Made by a program: the position numbers and the translations under genes. From assembly GCA_902494375.1 (NCBI GenBank), contig CABUTL010000078.1, positions 1-6,827 of the forward strand: a stretch of 6,827 nt of DNA. The letters are read 5' to 3'. This DNA is from an uncultured Collinsella sp. Its GTDB lineage: Bacteria > Actinomycetota > Coriobacteriia > Coriobacteriales > Coriobacteriaceae. Each line of letters opens with the position of its first letter. Positions within the stretch are counted from its first letter, which is position 1. The notes beneath the pieces are model-generated. The model ran no database searches and was not told where the DNA came from. It saw nothing but the letters and a program-made list of their open reading frames with translations. Shown piece by piece: positions 5,632-6,827 of this stretch.

Positions 5632-5737
5632 GTACGTATCCCACCGGCGAAGGGCCGGCCACGATTTGCTTTCTCACTCCGGCTGCTTTGCAGAGTCGTT
5701 CGAAAGTAAACCGTGGCCGGCCCTTCGCCTTACGTAC
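5632..5737. repeat. Long composite hairpin (about 106 nt) after the pit operon
   Basis: GGCGAAGGGCCGGCCACG (5646-5663) is perfectly inverted at 5712-5729. Beyond an A-C mismatch the helix continues as TTTGCTTTC (5665-5673) with GAAAGTAAA (5702-5710), one G-U pair. A small inner hairpin, CTGC (5683-5686) with GCAG (5690-5693), caps it. Outside the main stem, GTACGTA (5632-5638) pairs with TACGTAC (5731-5737) across a 7/1-nt internal loop. No T-run follows on either strand, so it is not a standard terminator. It may be a palindromic mobile or REP-type element, or a structured 3' end protecting the pit-DUF47 mRNA. Confidence 0.85.
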
Positions 5738-5903
5738 CACCATTGGGGACTTTGGCTGATACTTTGAAAGCGATGGGGCTTTTGTTGGCAGGGCCTTGGG
5801 GCCCGATTGGATACTTTGGGGCTGCACTGAGCGTTTGGCTGAGCGTAGCCTTGGGTACCTTTTGATTTACCTTGGATTGATTCGCTGACTTTGGAGGGCT
5901 TGT
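5738..5903 (+). other. G+T-rich intergenic stretch upstream of the nitroreductase
   Basis: This stretch holds no supportable gene on either strand. The plus strand is rich in G and T and poor in C and A compared with other intergenic DNA here. It contains short direct repeats: GATACTTTG at 5758-5766 and 5810-5818, and TTTGGCTGA at 5751-5759 (starting inside this bias) and 5834-5842. It ends with the nitroreductase ribosome binding site GGAGGG (5893-5898). No convincing promoter boxes were seen. The same base bias continues into the gene to about 6116. Confidence 0.5.
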
Positions 5904-6434
5904 ATGTCGTATATGGATTTGGCTCGGTCTCGGTATTCTTGTCGTGAATTTGAGGCTCGGGCTGTGGAGCAGACTGTGGTGGATACCATTGTTGAGGCTG
6001 GACGTATTGCTCCTTCTGCTTGTAATAACCATCCAACCCGTGTGATGGTGTTGGATACGCCTGAGCTTCTGGAGAAGGCTGCTGCTTGTCAGCCACGGTT
6101 TGCTCGTGATGGATCTATCTTTGGCGCTCCACTCATCTTCCTCATTTGCAGCGTTACCGACGACGCTTGGGTGCGCCCCTATGACCAGATGAACTCCAGC
6201 GCTATCGACACCTCGATTGTTTGCGATCAGATGATGATGGAGGCCGAGGAGCAGGGCCTGGGAACTTGCTGGGTGTGCCATTTTAAGCCCGAGCTTGCCT
6301 GCGAGCAGTTCAACCTGCCCGAGGGCGTCTATCCCTATCACATGCTCGTCTGCGGCTATCCTGCCGACCATATCGCCGATCCCGAACATCGCGAGGCCCG
6401 CACCATTCCCCTCCCCGACTTCCTCCTCAAGTAG
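5904..6434 (+). CDS. Nitroreductase-family flavoprotein
   Basis: A 176-residue protein with the small NAD(P)H:FMN nitroreductase fold. RSRYSCREF (8-16) is the usual N-terminal FMN-phosphate-binding segment, APSACNNHPTRVMVL (36-50) the second flavin-contact region, and GLGTCWVCHF (118-127) the conserved glycine/tryptophan segment near the isoalloxazine. Such enzymes act as cytoplasmic dimers and reduce nitro compounds, quinones or other electrophiles; the natural substrate cannot be read from sequence. The ATG is well supported by GGAGGG with 5-nt spacing. Codon use is oddly split: by hand count codons 1-71 end in T 38 times and in C 3 times, while codons 72-176 end in T about 22 times and in C about 55 times. 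The protein itself looks intact and of normal length. It appears monocistronic, bounded by the hairpin at 5632-5737 and the terminator at 6479. Confidence 0.9.
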   Translation: MSYMDLARSRYSCREFEARAVEQTVVDTIVEAGRIAPSACNNHPTRVMVLDTPELLEKAAACQPRFARDGSIFGAPLIFLICSVTDDAWVRPYDQMNSSAIDTSIVCDQMMMEAEEQGLGTCWVCHFKPELACEQFNLPEGVYPYHMLVCGYPADHIADPEHREARTIPLPDFLLK

Positions 6435-6478
6435 TTTTTGGCACATGCCCTAAAATCTACCTTTTACCACGCGCCCTT

Positions 6479-6522
6479 CGCCGAGTTCTGCCCTATCGCA
6501 CGCAGAGCTCGGCGTTTTGTTT
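6479..6522 (+). terminator. Rho-independent terminator after the nitroreductase
   Basis: CGCCGAGTTCTGC (6479-6491) pairs with GCAGAGCTCGGCG (6502-6514) as a 13-bp stem with one U-G pair and a 10-nt loop, followed by TTTTGTTT (6515-6522). It lies 44 bases after the nitroreductase stop. Confidence 0.9.
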
Positions 6523-6542
6523 CCCAACCCGTATGCAACCAC

Positions 6543-6570
6543 AAAAAAGGAGCCCGCAGGTGCGAGCTCC
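6543..6570 (-). terminator. Rho-independent terminator for the convergent minus-strand gene
   Basis: On the minus strand GGAGCTCGCA (6570-6561) pairs with TGCGGGCTCC (6558-6549) with one U-G pair, closing a very short loop, followed by six T (6548-6543). It lies 30 bases beyond the stop of the gene at 6601-6827. With the plus-strand terminator at 6479-6522 it separates two convergent transcripts. Confidence 0.9.
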
Positions 6571-6600
6571 TCTTAAGGGCACTAGATTGTAGCTCTGGAG

Positions 6601-6827
6601 CTAGTCCAGGTCGTCAGCGGCAAAGTTGTCGATCGGGGCGAAGGGGTCGGCCACGGGGACAACCGGATCAGCGACAGGCAGCGGCTCGGCGGCGGGAACG
6701 GTCACTGCAGGAGAAGCCGCAGAACCGACCGGCGTGGAGGCCATAAGGTCGGACGGGAAGGAATTCTGGGCATCGTCCATGAAATGCTGGATGAGCTTGA
6801 GGTACTCGGCCTTGAACTCCTCACGGG
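6601..6827 (-). CDS. C-terminal end of a probable DivIVA-like protein (partial)
   Basis: The reading frame is open from the window edge to a TAG at 6603-6601, giving 75 codons of the C-terminus. It starts REEFKAEYLKLIQHFMDDAQ, an amphipathic helix resembling the F-x-x-x-Y-x-x-L-(I/L) segment that ends the coiled-coil of DivIVA-type polar/septal scaffold proteins. An Ala/Pro/Val-rich low-complexity stretch follows (PAVTVPAAEPLPVADPVVPVADP), then an acidic end IDNFAADDLD. The coding call is firm because of the terminator at 6543-6570 and the consistent codon use. The DivIVA assignment rests on one short helix, so other coiled-coil proteins remain possible. The start and N-terminal domain are outside the window. 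Confidence 0.6.
   Translation of the reverse strand, partial: REEFKAEYLKLIQHFMDDAQNSFPSDLMASTPVGSAASPAVTVPAAEPLPVADPVVPVADPFAPIDNFAADDLD

Noticed and set aside
5674..6096. Pro/Gln/Tyr-rich 140-codon minus-strand frame opposite the start of the nitroreductase
   Set aside because: Its composition follows from the G+T bias of the opposite strand. It starts at GTG without a Shine-Dalgarno, runs through the composite hairpin and is antisense to an intact enzyme gene.
5730..6446. 238-codon minus-strand frame antisense to the nitroreductase
   Set aside because: It covers the whole recognised gene in antisense, has no recognisable domain, and reflects the lack of T/A-rich codons on that strand.

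Overview
The window reads as a high-GC chromosome of a Coriobacteriia-type actinobacterium, most like a gut Collinsella. This rests on the C-ending codon preference of most genes, the gene families present (a PiT transporter with an NGWTDAPNAIAT signature followed by a DUF47 protein, and a TIGR02452 bacterial PARG), and a leaderless-looking promoter. The taxon is my inference; nothing in the window fixes the species. No phage, transposase, CRISPR array or RNA gene was found.

Layout. (1) Positions 1-168 hold the C-terminal end of thiD (thiamine pyrimidine kinase). (2) Positions 169-500 carry no gene. They contain a strong hairpin (183-219) and three copies of a 55-bp palindromic element (230-284, 310-364, 391-445). 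(3) On the minus strand from 3634 down to 501 lie four genes: a small conserved protein of unknown function with a leaderless-type promoter, a BAX-inhibitor-1/YetJ-like membrane protein, a PARG-type macrodomain protein with an altered catalytic motif, and an SGNH/GDSL esterase. Intrinsic terminators follow the BI-1 gene and the PARG gene, so this is not one simple operon. (4) On the plus strand, 3885-5625 is a two-gene low-affinity phosphate uptake operon: pit, then its DUF47/PhoU-like partner. It is preceded by an unusual leader with a near-perfect Shine-Dalgarno sequence and a three-codon ORF. (5) Positions 5632-5737 form a long multi-part hairpin. (6) A G+T-rich stretch leads into a nitroreductase (5904-6434) whose first 71 codons use very different synonymous codons from the rest. 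(7) Two back-to-back terminators separate it from a convergent minus-strand gene cut by the window edge, probably the end of a DivIVA-like protein.

How the genes fit together: pit and DUF47 form a known functional pair. The esterase and the PARG-like protein are neighbours but are separated by a terminator, and any joint role in ADP-ribose metabolism is speculation. No convincing new multi-gene system is visible. The most unusual signals are the palindromic repeat cluster, the composite hairpin at 5632-5737, the QEE-to-QEA change in the PARG active site, the codon switch inside the nitroreductase, and the pit leader.
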